Positions 21,379 to 31,899 of a DNA stretch of 64,000 nt are shown here, piece after piece. Under the pieces are notes generated by a model, which did no database searches, had not been told where the DNA came from, and was given only the letters and a program-made list of their open reading frames with translations. Source of the DNA: Rhodobacter sp. (GTDB lineage: Bacteria; Pseudomonadota; Alphaproteobacteria; Rhodobacterales; Rhodobacteraceae). The stretch lies in assembly GCA_020250125.1 (NCBI GenBank), contig JADCEL010000009.1:1-64000 (forward strand), written 5' to 3'. Within the stretch, counting starts at the first letter, position 1. The number at the start of each line of letters is the position of its first letter. Made by a program: the position numbers and the translations under genes.

Positions 21379-21885
21379 TCAGGCCTGGGGGGAGGCAGGC
21401 GGCTTTTTCGCCTCGGCGCGGCGGGCAAGCTCCTGACGGTACAGCGCCATGTAATCCACCGTGTCCACATTCAGCGCCGGGAAGCCGCCGTCGCGGGTCA
21501 CGTCCGAGATGATGCGCCGTACGAAGGGAAACAACATGCGCGGACATTCGATCAGCAGAAAGGGATGAAGCTGCTCCCCCGGCACGCCTTCGACCACGAA
21601 GATACCGGCATATTCCAGTTCCATCAGGAACAGGGTGTCGCCCGTCGCCTTGTTCTTCGATGTGACGCGGAACTTGTTGATCACCTCGTACTGGTTTGGC
21701 TGCGGGCGCGTGCGGGCATCCAGACTGACCTGAACCGTGATATCGGGCTGAATCTCGCCGCCCAGCAGGCCCTTCTGCGCGATGGTGTTCTCAAAGGACA
21801 GATCGCGGATGTATTGCGCCAGAACCTGCATCCGTATCTGGGCGGGGGCCTCCGGGGCGGCGCTGCCGTTTGCTTCAGTCATCAA
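21379..21885 (-). CDS. secB: protein-export chaperone SecB
   Basis: IRMQVLAQYIRDLSFENTIAQKGL, LEYAGIFVVEGVPGEQLHPFLLIECPRMLFPFVRRIISDVTRDGGFPALNVDTVDYMALYRQEL. Confidence 0.97.
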   Translation of the reverse strand: MMTEANGSAAPEAPAQIRMQVLAQYIRDLSFENTIAQKGLLGGEIQPDITVQVSLDARTRPQPNQYEVINKFRVTSKNKATGDTLFLMELEYAGIFVVEGVPGEQLHPFLLIECPRMLFPFVRRIISDVTRDGGFPALNVDTVDYMALYRQELARRAEAKKPPASPQA

Positions 21886-21945
21886 GGTCTCCTGCTTCCG
21901 GTCAATTCGGGGTCGCAGGCTGTCTAGCAGGTCACAGCGGCGCGC

Positions 21946-22446
21946 TCAATGCCGCGTCCAGCCCGACGAGGGTGGCTTGCCGCTGTCCGCGGGCACCTCT
22001 TCCCAGGTTGTATCGATCACCTCATCAGGCCTCGGGCGTGCCGGTGCCATCCCCGAAGCTGCCGCCTTTGCGGCGGAATACAGATGCGCGGTCACCGCAG
22101 CTTTGGCCCGCCGCTGCGCAAGGCGCATCACCGCGCGCCGGACCGGGGGAAGCAACAGCACAATCCCGCAGACATCGGTGAAAAAGCCGGGCAAGACAAG
22201 CAGGGTACCGGCCACCACGGTCAGAACGTCCAAGGCAAGGGCCTGGGCCGGGTTGCTGCGGGTCTTCAGCGCCATTTTCAGATCGCGCTGCGCACGCTCT
22301 CCCTGACTGCGGATCAACCAGATGCCGAAGACGGCCGTTCCAATCACGATCGCCAGCGTCAGCCAAAGGCCCAGCCAGGCCCCGACGGTGACGTAAAGCG
22401 AAATCTCGATCAGCGGAAGACCAAGGATCAGGGCAAGCAGCCACAT
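21946..22446 (-). CDS. fxsA: FxsA family membrane protein
   Basis: LILGLPLIEISLYVTVGAWLGLWLTLAIVIGTAVFGIWLIRSQG, VVAGTLLVLPGFFTDVCGIVLLLPPVR. Confidence 0.9.
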   Translation of the reverse strand: MWLLALILGLPLIEISLYVTVGAWLGLWLTLAIVIGTAVFGIWLIRSQGERAQRDLKMALKTRSNPAQALALDVLTVVAGTLLVLPGFFTDVCGIVLLLPPVRRAVMRLAQRRAKAAVTAHLYSAAKAAASGMAPARPRPDEVIDTTWEEVPADSGKPPSSGWTRH

Positions 22447-22556
22447 CTCATCTGTTCTCTTTCCGGGTCTGGCGGTGGACTTGCGCCTTCCTGTCCCCTA
22501 CATAAGGCAGGATGTGGCAGGTTAACAACCCAAGAGCCATGCGTTCCGAGGTCTGA

Positions 22557-23219
22557 ATGGGCAATTCCGTGATTCAACTGCTGGTTCTGGCCGGTGTGGC
22601 CATCTTTCTGATATTCAAGCTGCGCTCTGTCCTGGGCACGCGCGAGGGGTTCGAAAAACCGTCCGCACCCCTTGAAGACCTGCGCGCGCGTCCGGCCAGA
22701 CGCGATTTCGAAGTGATCGAGGGCGGCCCGGACCGCGACATCGTCGATCATGTGCCGGATGGCAGCGCTGCGGCCAGGTCGCTGGCGGCGATGAAGCTGG
22801 CCGAGCCCAGCTTTTCGGTAAGCGAGTTTCTGACAGGTGCCCGCAGCGCCTACGAGATGATCCTGATGGCCTTCGAGAAGGGCGATCTTGCCGGCATCCG
22901 GCCGTTCCTGTCACAGGATGTCTTTGCCACCTTCACCGAGGTTGTCGAAGCGCGCGAGCGCGAAGGCTTGACCATTGAATCGCATTTTGTCGGCCTGCGC
23001 GAGCTTGTGCTTCAGAACGCAACCTTCGACCGGGACTCCAAAGAGGGCGAGATCACCGTCCGCTTCGTCGGCGAACTTACATCGGTGGTGCGCAACAAGG
23101 CCGGCGAGGTGGTTGAAGGCAGCCCGACGGCGATCAAGCGGCAGCGCGATCTTTGGACCTTTGCCCGCCGGATGGGGGTCGACGATCCGAACTGGCAGCT
23201 TGTCGCCACCGGCGAGTAA
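22557..23219 (+). CDS. Tim44/TimA family putative adaptor protein
   Basis: FLIFKLRSVLGTREGFEKP, SVSEFLTGARSAYEMILMAFEKGDLAGIRPFLSQDVFATF. Confidence 0.92.
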   Translation: MGNSVIQLLVLAGVAIFLIFKLRSVLGTREGFEKPSAPLEDLRARPARRDFEVIEGGPDRDIVDHVPDGSAAARSLAAMKLAEPSFSVSEFLTGARSAYEMILMAFEKGDLAGIRPFLSQDVFATFTEVVEAREREGLTIESHFVGLRELVLQNATFDRDSKEGEITVRFVGELTSVVRNKAGEVVEGSPTAIKRQRDLWTFARRMGVDDPNWQLVATGE

Positions 23220-23229
23220 CAGAACGCCG

Positions 23230-23379
23230 GTGCGTGGTGCTGTGCCGTTCGTCCTTGCCGGTGTGTTGGCCGCCATGAGTCCGGATCGGGGCCGGGGCGC
23301 GCGCCGGATCAGGCACGGCGACCGGCCAAGCACGCTGGTGCCCGTCTGTCGCCCCTCTGCGATGCTTCCGGACCCCTGA
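23230..23379 (+). pseudogene. possible degenerate mltA remnant (short signal-peptide-like ORF)
   Basis: GTG-started 49-codon ORF VRGAVPFVLAGVLAAMSPDRGRGARRIRHGDRPSTLVPVCRPSAMLPDP between tim44 and smr, a position often held by mltA in related genomes. Confidence 0.3.
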
Positions 23380-23382
23380 GCC

Positions 23383-23985
23383 ATGGCGCGTCGTCGGCAT
23401 CTGCGGCCCGAAGAAGAAGACCTCTGGCAGGCGGTGGCCCGCACGGCGCAGCCGATGCATCCCGGAAAGGGGCAGGGACTGCGTCCGGGCGGCGATGACC
23501 TGCCGCTGGCATTGCCAAAGGAAAAGGTGCCGCCGGCCCCGCCCGCGCTGAAGACGTTCCGGGTTGGAGAGAAAGCCCGCACGGCCCCTGGGCATGGCCT
23601 TCTGGCGAGTGCGTCGGCCCCTCCACCTGCGGCCCCTCTGCGCATGGACGCCAAGGCTTTCGCCCGGATGTCGCGCGGAAAGCTGACCCCGGAAGCCCGG
23701 ATCGACCTGCACGGGCTGACGCTGGCAGCGGCGCATCCGCAGCTGATCGGATTCGTGCTGCGCGCACAGGCCCAGGGACTGCGGCTTGTGCTTGTCATCA
23801 CCGGCAAGGGGCGGCGACCCAGCGATGACGGCCCTGTCCCCGGGCGTCATGGCATCCTGCGGCATCAGGTGCCGCAATGGCTGATGCAGGCCCCGCTTGG
23901 GCCGGCCGTGCTGCAGGTGTCAGAGGCGCATCTTCGGCATGGCGGCAGCGGCGCTTTCTACGTTTACCTGCGGCGCCTCCGGTAG
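23383..23985 (+). CDS. Smr/MutS2 C-terminal-like domain protein
   Basis: RIDLHGLTLAAAHPQLIGFVLRAQAQGLRLVLVITGKGRR, GILRHQVPQWL, HGGSGAFYVYLRR. Confidence 0.9.
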   Translation: MARRRHLRPEEEDLWQAVARTAQPMHPGKGQGLRPGGDDLPLALPKEKVPPAPPALKTFRVGEKARTAPGHGLLASASAPPPAAPLRMDAKAFARMSRGKLTPEARIDLHGLTLAAAHPQLIGFVLRAQAQGLRLVLVITGKGRRPSDDGPVPGRHGILRHQVPQWLMQAPLGPAVLQVSEAHLRHGGSGAFYVYLRRLR

Positions 23986-23990
23986 GGGGT

Positions 23991-25115
23991 CTATTGCCGT
24001 GTCAGCCCGTTGTTGATCGCCACGGCCGGGGATACGACAATCGCAGTGGCCTTCCGCGCCGTCAGAACCAGCCCCGGAAGCAGGCCCACCCGCCCGGCCT
24101 TGTCCTTGTCAAAGGCGGCCTGCACACTGCCGATATTGTTCAGAAGCGTGATCAGTTCCGGGGAATCGCCGATGGTGAAATGGCCTGATCCGGTCGAATA
24201 GGCTGCAATATCAATCACGTACACCTCAAGGTCGGATACCTCTCCGATGTCGGTGATGTTGCCCAGACGGTTCGGCTCTCCGGTGATGAAGGATGACAGG
24301 CGCAGCGCCCTGTCCTTGCGGGACGAAAGGATCAGAAAGGGCTGCGGCAGGTCACCAAAAGTCGAGGCCTGCGATTTGAACACCTCTACATCGATATCCG
24401 GCGAAAGAAGAACAACGCCCGCCAGATAACGGCGCAGCTTGGCGTCGTTGCGGATATCCATCTGACGCAGCGATTCGACCAGCAGAAGCGCGCCCATCGA
24501 ATGGCCGACAACGATAACCTCCTGGGCTCCGGCGGCCACGACCTCGTTGAACAGCGTCTCCAGGCCGTCGCGCGCATAGAGCAACGAATCCTTGTCATAA
24601 ATGTACCCAAGGGCCTCACCGGCCGAGGGCCAGGAATAGTGAACCGTAACCCGCGGAAGATCCAGGTCGTGGGACAGTTGCGCAATCCGGTACAGCCCTT
24701 CGGCGAAGGTGTTGTTGAATCCATGCACGAAAATCAGGGCGCGCCGTCGTGGCCCCTCTTCGTCGTGCATCGCCGCATGAAGGTCCCGGCGGAAGCCGGC
24801 GCTTGATGGATAGATCACCTCATCTGCCGTCACGAACTCGGTATAGGGGTCCGGTGCGCGGCCCCTTGGCGGCCACCTGATTTCTCCGGGCGCGCGAGCC
24901 GGGGGCACGGAGATGTCATAGCGCGCCAGCGACAGGGTGGGCGACCTTTCTGCCCCGAAGGATCCCGTCGCCGGATCAAGGGCGCGGGTGGTGCCGACAA
25001 AGATTGGCTCTATCGTTCCAACAGCGCGGGCCGCCGGATCAACCGTCACCACGCCGCGCTGGCCACAGGCGGCAAGGCCGCACAGAACCGCCACCAGAAT
25101 GATCTGCCGCATCAT
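23991..25115 (-). CDS. alpha/beta hydrolase (DUF900-like lipoprotein)
   Basis: Lipoprotein-like N-terminus ILVAVLCGLAACGQRG; FVHGFNNTFAEGLYR, VTVHYSWPSAG, GHSMGALLLVESLRQM. Confidence 0.87.
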   Translation of the reverse strand: MMRQIILVAVLCGLAACGQRGVVTVDPAARAVGTIEPIFVGTTRALDPATGSFGAERSPTLSLARYDISVPPARAPGEIRWPPRGRAPDPYTEFVTADEVIYPSSAGFRRDLHAAMHDEEGPRRRALIFVHGFNNTFAEGLYRIAQLSHDLDLPRVTVHYSWPSAGEALGYIYDKDSLLYARDGLETLFNEVVAAGAQEVIVVGHSMGALLLVESLRQMDIRNDAKLRRYLAGVVLLSPDIDVEVFKSQASTFGDLPQPFLILSSRKDRALRLSSFITGEPNRLGNITDIGEVSDLEVYVIDIAAYSTGSGHFTIGDSPELITLLNNIGSVQAAFDKDKAGRVGLLPGLVLTARKATAIVVSPAVAINNGLTRQ

Positions 25116-25204
25116 CTTGCCGTCCCCCCCTTGCCGCAGGCAGACCCGTCAGCCCGGCAAGACAATGGTCGTCCGGGCAAGCGGTCGTCAAGCCTGGAGC
25201 GCCA

Positions 25205-26506
25205 TCAAAGCACATAGCGGCTGAGATCGGCAGAGCGCGACAGTGCGCCAAGGTTCTTTTCGACATAGGCGGCATCGACGGCCACCGTATCGCCGGACCG
25301 GTCCGGGGCCGTGAAGGACAGCTCTTCAAAGACACGCTCCAGCACGGTGTAAAGCCGCCGCGCCCCGATGTTTTCGACCGAGGCATTCACCTCTGCCGCG
25401 ATATGGGCCAGCGCCGAAATCCCGTCCTTGGTGAAGGTTACCGTCACCGTCTCGGTGGCCATCAGGGCGGAATACTGCCGTGTCAGCGCGTTGTCCGTCT
25501 CTGTCAGGATGCGGATGAAATCCTCTTCGGTCAGCGGCTGCAACTCCACCCGGATCGGCAGGCGGCCCTGCAGTTCCGGCAGAAGGTCCGACGGTTTGGC
25601 GATATGGAAGGCCCCGCTGGCAATGAACAGGATGTGGTCAGTCTTCACCGGCCCGTATCTGGTGGACACCGTGGTTCCTTCGATCAGCGGCAGCAGGTCG
25701 CGCTGCACGCCTTCGCGGCTGACATCGGCCCCGCGCGTGTCGGACCGGGCACAGACCTTGTCGATCTCGTCGATGAAAACAATCCCGCTGTCCTGCACGG
25801 CGGCCAGCGCCGCCCTGGTGACGGTGTCATCATCCAGAAGCTTGTCGGCCTCTTCGCCCAAGAGCAGGTCGTAGCTTTCCGCCACCGTCAGGCGGCGGCG
25901 CAGCTTGCGTCCGCCAAAGGCCTTGCCGAACAGGTCCTGCAAGCCTTGCATCTGCTGTTCCATGCCGGGCATCGCGCCCATGGCCGGCAGGCTGGGCGAC
26001 GGTTCGGCCAGATCCAGCTCGATCATCGTTGCATCCAGATCGCCCCGCTTCAGCCTGGTGCGGAACATCTCGCGGGTTTGCTCGCGGGCGTCCTTGCCTG
26101 CCAGGGCCTCGATCACCCTTTCCTCTGCGGCGCTGTGGGCGCGGGCGCGCACCGCGTCGCGCATCTGGGCGCGGGTCTCGACAATGGCGGCATCCACCAG
26201 ATCACGGATGATGCTGTCCACATCCCGGCCGACATAGCCGACTTCGGTGAACTTCGTCGCCTCGACCTTCAGGAAGGGGGCCTTTGCCAGCTTGGCCAGG
26301 CGGCGGCTGATTTCGGTCTTGCCCACCCCGGTCGGGCCGATCATCAGGATGTTCTTGGGATAGACCTCGTCGCGCAGATCATCGCCCAGCTGCTTGCGCC
26401 GCCAGCGGTTGCGCATGGCCACCGCCACGGCGCGCTTGGCATCGTTCTGGCCGATGATGAAGCGGTCAAGCTCTGACACGATTTCGCGCGGGGTGAGGGT
26501 GGTCAT
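25205..26506 (-). CDS. hslU: HslU ATPase subunit of the HslVU protease
   Basis: [58 protein letters not shown]-terminal LSRYVL. Confidence 0.98.
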   Translation of the reverse strand: MTTLTPREIVSELDRFIIGQNDAKRAVAVAMRNRWRRKQLGDDLRDEVYPKNILMIGPTGVGKTEISRRLAKLAKAPFLKVEATKFTEVGYVGRDVDSIIRDLVDAAIVETRAQMRDAVRARAHSAAEERVIEALAGKDAREQTREMFRTRLKRGDLDATMIELDLAEPSPSLPAMGAMPGMEQQMQGLQDLFGKAFGGRKLRRRLTVAESYDLLLGEEADKLLDDDTVTRAALAAVQDSGIVFIDEIDKVCARSDTRGADVSREGVQRDLLPLIEGTTVSTRYGPVKTDHILFIASGAFHIAKPSDLLPELQGRLPIRVELQPLTEEDFIRILTETDNALTRQYSALMATETVTVTFTKDGISALAHIAAEVNASVENIGARRLYTVLERVFEELSFTAPDRSGDTVAVDAAYVEKNLGALSRSADLSRYVL

Positions 26507-27057
26507 TCGCTCTTTCCTGAGGGATGTTTTATGTCAGGAATGCGTTCTGAAAGCTTGTCGACAATTTTCTTGACAACAACCGGACCCCCCAGAGACGCCA
26601 GTATCGCAAGCGCAGACAGTGCCAGCCCCCAAGAGTTACCGGCATCTATTGCCTTCCAGGCAATGCCGAGAGATATCATCAGACCAGTAACCTGGGTTAT
26701 GGCCATGGTTACACGAGCGTGCAACTGCGCATCATACTCTCTTCGTGTGATCTCTGCCTCCAGAAGTCGGTCGTGTTTCGTTCCTTCCAGAACATCCTGC
26801 AGAATCCGCCCGGCAGAACCCGGTACCAGCCTCTCAAATTCCCTTGCTACCATATGCGCAGGCAAGGCACCTTGAAAAACCTCAAGGGTTTCCCGAATCT
26901 GCACGAGTTCGAGATTCGATAAGTCCGATGTCAGTTTTTCGGCGAGGTCCTTGGGCAGTACCTCAGTCCATATCTCAACTTCCTCGGAAGCCTCAGGCGC
27001 TTTCGGAAGCTCGTTGCCTTCCGGGTGTTCCTTCTTCGGATCGTCCTTGGTCGACAT
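26503..27057 (-). CDS. DUF2335-like predicted membrane protein inserted between hslV and hslU
   Basis: [55 protein letters not shown] followed by hydrophobic segments matches the DUF2335 layout; 4-nt overlap with hslU. Confidence 0.72.
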   Translation of the reverse strand: MSTKDDPKKEHPEGNELPKAPEASEEVEIWTEVLPKDLAEKLTSDLSNLELVQIRETLEVFQGALPAHMVAREFERLVPGSAGRILQDVLEGTKHDRLLEAEITRREYDAQLHARVTMAITQVTGLMISLGIAWKAIDAGNSWGLALSALAILASLGGPVVVKKIVDKLSERIPDIKHPSGKSE

Positions 27058-27499
27058 TCACCTGTTTCCCCAGATTCCGCACGTCAGACGATGAAGCACT
27101 GCCTTTATTCATTTCAGACGGAATTCCTGAAAATACAGAGTCGGGGCGTTTATCAGCTATCGAGTTTTGCACGATCATCCTTACGCGATCAGCTCCCAAA
27201 GCTTCAGTCGCCTCTTTAAGCAGGATCTTGTTAAATCTCCTGCCAATCGAGGAGAAGCCCTCAGATACTGTATCCTTCTTTCCGGCCGAAAGGCAGGAAA
27301 TCCTGACTTCCGGATAAGGGTCCATAGCGCGGCTGACACCCTTAAGTGCAGCACGTGCCTTCCAGTCTTTATCGCGCATTCTAAGCATAGTCGTTCGCCT
27401 TGATCCGGGGGGGCGATCTCTGGCCCCAACCAGCAAATTATATAAACTCATCAAACGATTAATCAAGGATGAAGGGCCGTACGCGGAAGACGTCGACAT
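26993..27499 (-). CDS. hypothetical protein (ORFan) in the hslV-hslU insert
   Basis: 168-aa ORF in a lower-GC segment, same strand, overlapping the start of the DUF2335-like gene by about 65 nt. Confidence 0.5.
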   Translation of the reverse strand: MSTSSAYGPSSLINRLMSLYNLLVGARDRPPGSRRTTMLRMRDKDWKARAALKGVSRAMDPYPEVRISCLSAGKKDTVSEGFSSIGRRFNKILLKEATEALGADRVRMIVQNSIADKRPDSVFSGIPSEMNKGSASSSDVRNLGKQVNVDQGRSEEGTPGRQRASESA

Positions 27500-27553
27500 C
27501 TTGCTGCATCCTTCCGAATTGCTTCCATATACTGCGCATCAAGCGGATTCACG

Positions 27554-28132
27554 TCAAGAGTCCGCTTCGCTTTTGCTTGATCGCAGCCGCTCCACCGTCA
27601 GGTTGCCATTGGTATAGACGCAAATCTCTGCCGCAATCGCCATGGCGCGGCGGGCGATGTCTTCTGCGGGCAGGTCTGTCGTCATCAGGCCGCGCGCGGC
27701 GGCCAGCGCATAGTTGCCGCCCGAGCCGATGGCGGCCACGTCATTTTCGGGTTCCAGAACGTCCCCCGCCCCGGTGATCACGAACAGATCGCGCCCGTCG
27801 GTGACGATCAGCATCGCCTCAAGGTTGCGCAGGTATTTGTCCATCCGCCAGTCCTTCGCCAGCTCCACGCAGCCGCGCGCCAGTTGGCCCGGCAGGCCTT
27901 CCAGCTTTTTCTCCAGCCGCTCCAGCAGGGTAAAGGCATCGGCGGTAGACCCGGCGAAACCGGCCACAATATCGCGCCCGCCCGGGGAAAGGCGGCGCAC
28001 CTTGCGCGCCGTGCCCTTGATCACCGTCTGCCCAAGGCTGACCTGACCATCGCCGGCAACCACAACCATGCCGCCCCGCCTTACCGCAAGGATGGTGGTG
28101 CCGTGCCAGCCGGGATAGCTTTGGTCCGCCAT
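27554..28132 (-). CDS. hslV: HslV peptidase subunit of the HslVU protease
   Basis: [53 protein letters not shown]. Confidence 0.98.
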   Translation of the reverse strand: MADQSYPGWHGTTILAVRRGGMVVVAGDGQVSLGQTVIKGTARKVRRLSPGGRDIVAGFAGSTADAFTLLERLEKKLEGLPGQLARGCVELAKDWRMDKYLRNLEAMLIVTDGRDLFVITGAGDVLEPENDVAAIGSGGNYALAAARGLMTTDLPAEDIARRAMAIAAEICVYTNGNLTVERLRSSKSEADS

Positions 28133-28204
28133 TGCGCCCCCCCTGTTACGCCACCCGGCCCGCGCACACAGGCCACGGCCCGCGCCGCAGGCGGTGCGGC
28201 GCGG

Positions 28205-28525
28205 TCAGATCGCCGAGTTGATCCAGTTTGCAAGCGCCGCCTTGGGCGCCGCGCCGACCTTGTTCGACACAACCTTGCCATCCTTGAACAGGAACAGTGC
28301 GGGAATGCCGCGCACGCCAAGCTGTGCCGGGCTGTCGGGGTTTTCGTCGACATTGACCTTCACGATCTTGACCCTGTCGCCGTATTCGGCAGAAAGTTCT
28401 TCCAGCGCGGGCCCGATCTGGCGGCAGGGGCCGCACCATTCGGCCCAGAAATCGACAACCACCGGGACCGCTGACTGGCGGACTTCGGCATCAAAGGTGG
28501 CGTCGGTGACAGGCGTGGTTGCCAT
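28205..28525 (-). CDS. trxA: thioredoxin
   Basis: [23 protein letters not shown]; start trimmed to MATTPVTD. Confidence 0.97.
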   Translation of the reverse strand: MATTPVTDATFDAEVRQSAVPVVVDFWAEWCGPCRQIGPALEELSAEYGDRVKIVKVNVDENPDSPAQLGVRGIPALFLFKDGKVVSNKVGAAPKAALANWINSAI

Positions 28526-28578
28526 GATGATCTCCAATACATCAGTTGGCACAAACCTATGGATGGGGTCATGCGCCG

Positions 28579-31500
28579 TCAAGGGAAGCCGGCCCGCTGC
28601 AGGGCCGCCATGACCAGCGCGCGGGGCAGGGGCATAAGCCGCGCGGTGGCTGTCCACAGGATGGCCACTTCTGCCTTGCGGTCCGGATAGATCTGTTCCA
28701 GCAGCACGGCATAGGCCCCCATCTGCCGCAAAAGGCCTTCGGGCACGGCTTGGGGTGCGTCCGGCACCAGCCGGTTCGATTTGTAATCCACGGCAACAAC
28801 CCGGTCGGGCAAGACAATCAGCCGGTCGATTGTGCCCAGCACCCGCTGGCTGCCCAAACGCCCGGTGACGGTCACTTCCGCGAAAGCGTCCGGTGCAAAC
28901 AGCGCGGCCAGGGCCGGATCGGCAAGAACCGCTGTCGCCTCTGACAGAACCTGCTCAAGATAGGCGGGCTCCCCGGCCACCAGCCCGGCGGCGACGCCGG
29001 GCCAGTCTGCCCTGGGGTAAGCGGGAAGATGTTCCAGCAGCAGATGCAGGTCGGTGCCGCGCTGTTTTGCCAGCGCCTCCAGCGCCGGGTCCGCCTCGGC
29101 GGGCAAGACCTTTGTGCCGCCAAGGTCGGATGGTGACAGCGGCGGCAGGGGCCGCTCTGCGGCGGGGGCCGGGTGCCGGGCCCAATCGGGAATGGTCCCC
29201 GGTCCGGCGACGGGAACAGGCGGCACCGGCATGGGGTCCGGCCAGCGGCCATGACTGTGGCGCAGCGTCCCGTCCGGCAGGGCCACCGCCCCGGCAGCCT
29301 GCATCCCGGCGCGGACCATGGCGTGCCAGCTGGCCTTGTCGCCGGTCTCGCCCGCCCCGGCAACGATCAGCCAGGATTGCGCCCGCGTCATTGCCACATA
29401 CAGCAGGCGCAGGCTTTCCGCCGCCTCCCCGTCGCGGCGGGCGGCCATCGCCGTGGCCAGTTGGGGCGGGCTTTCCTCGGTCGGCGTGCGCCAGGCCACG
29501 GGGCCTTCGGGCAGCGCCAAAAGCTCGGGTCCTGCTTTCGCCTTGCGGTCCTGGGTTTCGGGCAGGAAGACGACCGGGGCCTCCAGCCCCTTGGCGCCAT
29601 GCACCGTCATCACCCGGATGCGGTCCCCGGCAGAATCCATCTGCCGCCTGACATCCACATCATCCGATTGCAGCCAGCCCAGAAAGCCGGTCAGGCTTGG
29701 CACCTCGGTCCGTTCAAAGGCCAGGGCCTGCGTCAGCAACTCATCGATCCCGTCCTCGGCCTCGTCGCCAAGCCGGGCCAGCAGGCGGCGTCGGCCATCA
29801 TGCCGGGTCAGGGCGCGTTCGATCAGATCGAAGGGCCGCAGGAAATCGGCCTGATCGCGCAGGTCATGCAGGATCGCCAGGGTATGCGGATGATCGGCCT
29901 GCCGGTCGCGCAGCGCCGACCACAGAAAACCGCTGCGGCCCTGCGCCAGATCGTAAAGCTGCGCCTCGGTCCAGCCGAACAGCGGTGACCGCAGAGCAGC
30001 GGCAAGGGAAAGATCGTCTTCGGGCGTTGCCAGAAACGACAGCAGTGCCGCAAGGTCGCGCACGGCCAGTTCCGCCCCCAGCTTCAGCCGGTCCGCCCCG
30101 GCGATGGGCAGGCCCGCCGCCTTGCAGGCGCGGATGATTTCGGCAAACAGGGCCGACCGCCGCTGGACCAGGATCAGCACATCGCCCGCCCTGACCGGGC
30201 GCGTGCCGCCGTCAACCGGAATCTGTTCGCCCCGCGTGATCATGCCGCTGATTTCAGACGCGATGCGCCCTGCCAGAAGGGATACGGGGTGTTCGTGCGA
30301 AATCAGGTCGGTCGGGTCAAACCAGTTTTCCGGTTCCGGGTCCTTTCCGGCGGGAAGGGCGGGCCACAGATCGACCCGGCCCGGCATGTCGGACTTGAAG
30401 GCGATATGCCTGACCCCGCCGCCCAGGTCACAGCCCCGGCGCGCATCGAACGTCAGGTCCACCACCGACAGGATCGCGGGCGAGGATCGAAAGGAATAGT
30501 CCAGCGTCAGGTCGGCCAGATGGGTTTCAACCCCGGCCAGCCGCGTGCCGAACTGCTGCTTCATGGCGTCGAACGCCCTGACGTCAGCACCCTGGAACGA
30601 ATAGATCGACTGCTTCTTGTCGCCGACGACAAAGATCGTGCGCGCGGTGTCGCGTGCGCCCCGGCCGGCGGTGAATTCCTGGGCCAGAAGCTCGATCACG
30701 CGCCACTGTTCGGGGCTGGTGTCCTGTGCTTCATCGACAAGGATGTGGTCAATGCCGCCATCCAGCCGGAACAGCACCCATTGCGCCACCGAAGGATCGG
30801 TCAGCAAGGCGCGCGCCTTGCCGATCAGATCGTCAAAATCAAGCCAGCCGCGCATTGCCTTTCGCCTGTCATATTCCGGCAGGAACAGCGCGGCAAAGCG
30901 GTGCAGGGCCAGCGTCCGCTCTGCCGCCATCAGGGCCAGCCGCCGGGGCCGGGCCGCCTCGACCCGCAGCATCAGCGATTGAAGCGGATCGCGCAGCGGG
31001 CCCAGAGCGTTGCGCAGGTCTTTGGTGGGGAAGGCATCGGTCTTTGCGGCAAAGGGGGCCTTCGTATCCTTGCCGAAAAGAAGCAGATCCTCCAGAACGC
31101 AAAGCCCCGGAAGGTCGGGTCCGATCAGGCGCAACCGTACGGCCGCAGCGATGTCGGTGCTTTTTCCGGCCGCAAGGCAAGGGACAAGCTGGCCCAGCAG
31201 ATCACCCTCGCCGCCCAGAAAAACCTGTGCGAGCAAGGTCTCTGCCGAAAAATCCGGCGGCAGTCCGAACAGCCGCAGGGCAGCTGCCCGGTCCAGCGGG
31301 TCTGCCAGCAGGGTGCGGGACCGGGCGATTTCGTCTGTCAGCTTGTCCAGCGCCTCGCCAGTGAACAGACCGGCCAGGTCTGCAAAGGCATCCGGGGCCA
31401 GATGATCCGCCATTTCCCCGACAATCCCGGCGCGCAGCAGCTTTGCCGCGCGGTCGTCCATCTCGGTGAACTGGGGGGAAACACCCGCTTCCAGCGGAAA

Positions 31501-31899
31501 GCGCCGCAGAAGCGAGGCGCAGAAGGAATGGATTGTCTGAATCCGCAATCCGCCCGGCGTTTCAATGGCGCGCGCAAACAGGCGCCGCGCCTGCAACAGG
31601 GTGTCCGGTCCAACCGGGCCATCCACGCCAAGCCCGCCCAGCGCGGCGCGCAGAGGGACCTCATCCAGCATGGCCCAGCCGCCCAGGCGGCGGAACAGAC
31701 GGTTCTGCATCTCGGACGCGGCGGCCCTGGTATAGGTCAGGCACAGGATGCGCTGCGGCTCTGCCCCGTTCAGCAGCAGCCGCGCCACCCGGTCGGTCAG
31801 GACACGGGTCTTGCCCGACCCGGCATTCGCCGACAGCCAGGTCGAGGTGGCGGGATCGGCCGCCTGCACCTGCCGTTCGCTTGCCGCGTCGCGCCTCAT
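28579..31899 (-). CDS. addA: double-strand break repair helicase AddA
   Basis: [68 protein letters not shown] overlap with addB. Confidence 0.96.
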   Translation of the reverse strand: MRRDAASERQVQAADPATSTWLSANAGSGKTRVLTDRVARLLLNGAEPQRILCLTYTRAAASEMQNRLFRRLGGWAMLDEVPLRAALGGLGVDGPVGPDTLLQARRLFARAIETPGGLRIQTIHSFCASLLRRFPLEAGVSPQFTEMDDRAAKLLRAGIVGEMADHLAPDAFADLAGLFTGEALDKLTDEIARSRTLLADPLDRAAALRLFGLPPDFSAETLLAQVFLGGEGDLLGQLVPCLAAGKSTDIAAAVRLRLIGPDLPGLCVLEDLLLFGKDTKAPFAAKTDAFPTKDLRNALGPLRDPLQSLMLRVEAARPRRLALMAAERTLALHRFAALFLPEYDRRKAMRGWLDFDDLIGKARALLTDPSVAQWVLFRLDGGIDHILVDEAQDTSPEQWRVIELLAQEFTAGRGARDTARTIFVVGDKKQSIYSFQGADVRAFDAMKQQFGTRLAGVETHLADLTLDYSFRSSPAILSVVDLTFDARRGCDLGGGVRHIAFKSDMPGRVDLWPALPAGKDPEPENWFDPTDLISHEHPVSLLAGRIASEISGMITRGEQIPVDGGTRPVRAGDVLILVQRRSALFAEIIRACKAAGLPIAGADRLKLGAELAVRDLAALLSFLATPEDDLSLAAALRSPLFGWTEAQLYDLAQGRSGFLWSALRDRQADHPHTLAILHDLRDQADFLRPFDLIERALTRHDGRRRLLARLGDEAEDGIDELLTQALAFERTEVPSLTGFLGWLQSDDVDVRRQMDSAGDRIRVMTVHGAKGLEAPVVFLPETQDRKAKAGPELLALPEGPVAWRTPTEESPPQLATAMAARRDGEAAESLRLLYVAMTRAQSWLIVAGAGETGDKASWHAMVRAGMQAAGAVALPDGTLRHSHGRWPDPMPVPPVPVAGPGTIPDWARHPAPAAERPLPPLSPSDLGGTKVLPAEADPALEALAKQRGTDLHLLLEHLPAYPRADWPGVAAGLVAGEPAYLEQVLSEATAVLADPALAALFAPDAFAEVTVTGRLGSQRVLGTIDRLIVLPDRVVAVDYKSNRLVPDAPQAVPEGLLRQMGAYAVLLEQIYPDRKAEVAILWTATARLMPLPRALVMAALQRAGFP

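Noticed and set aside
22911-23807. 298-aa minus-strand ORF across the tim44-smr region
   Set aside because: Antisense to well-supported tim44 and smr genes; no recognisable motif.
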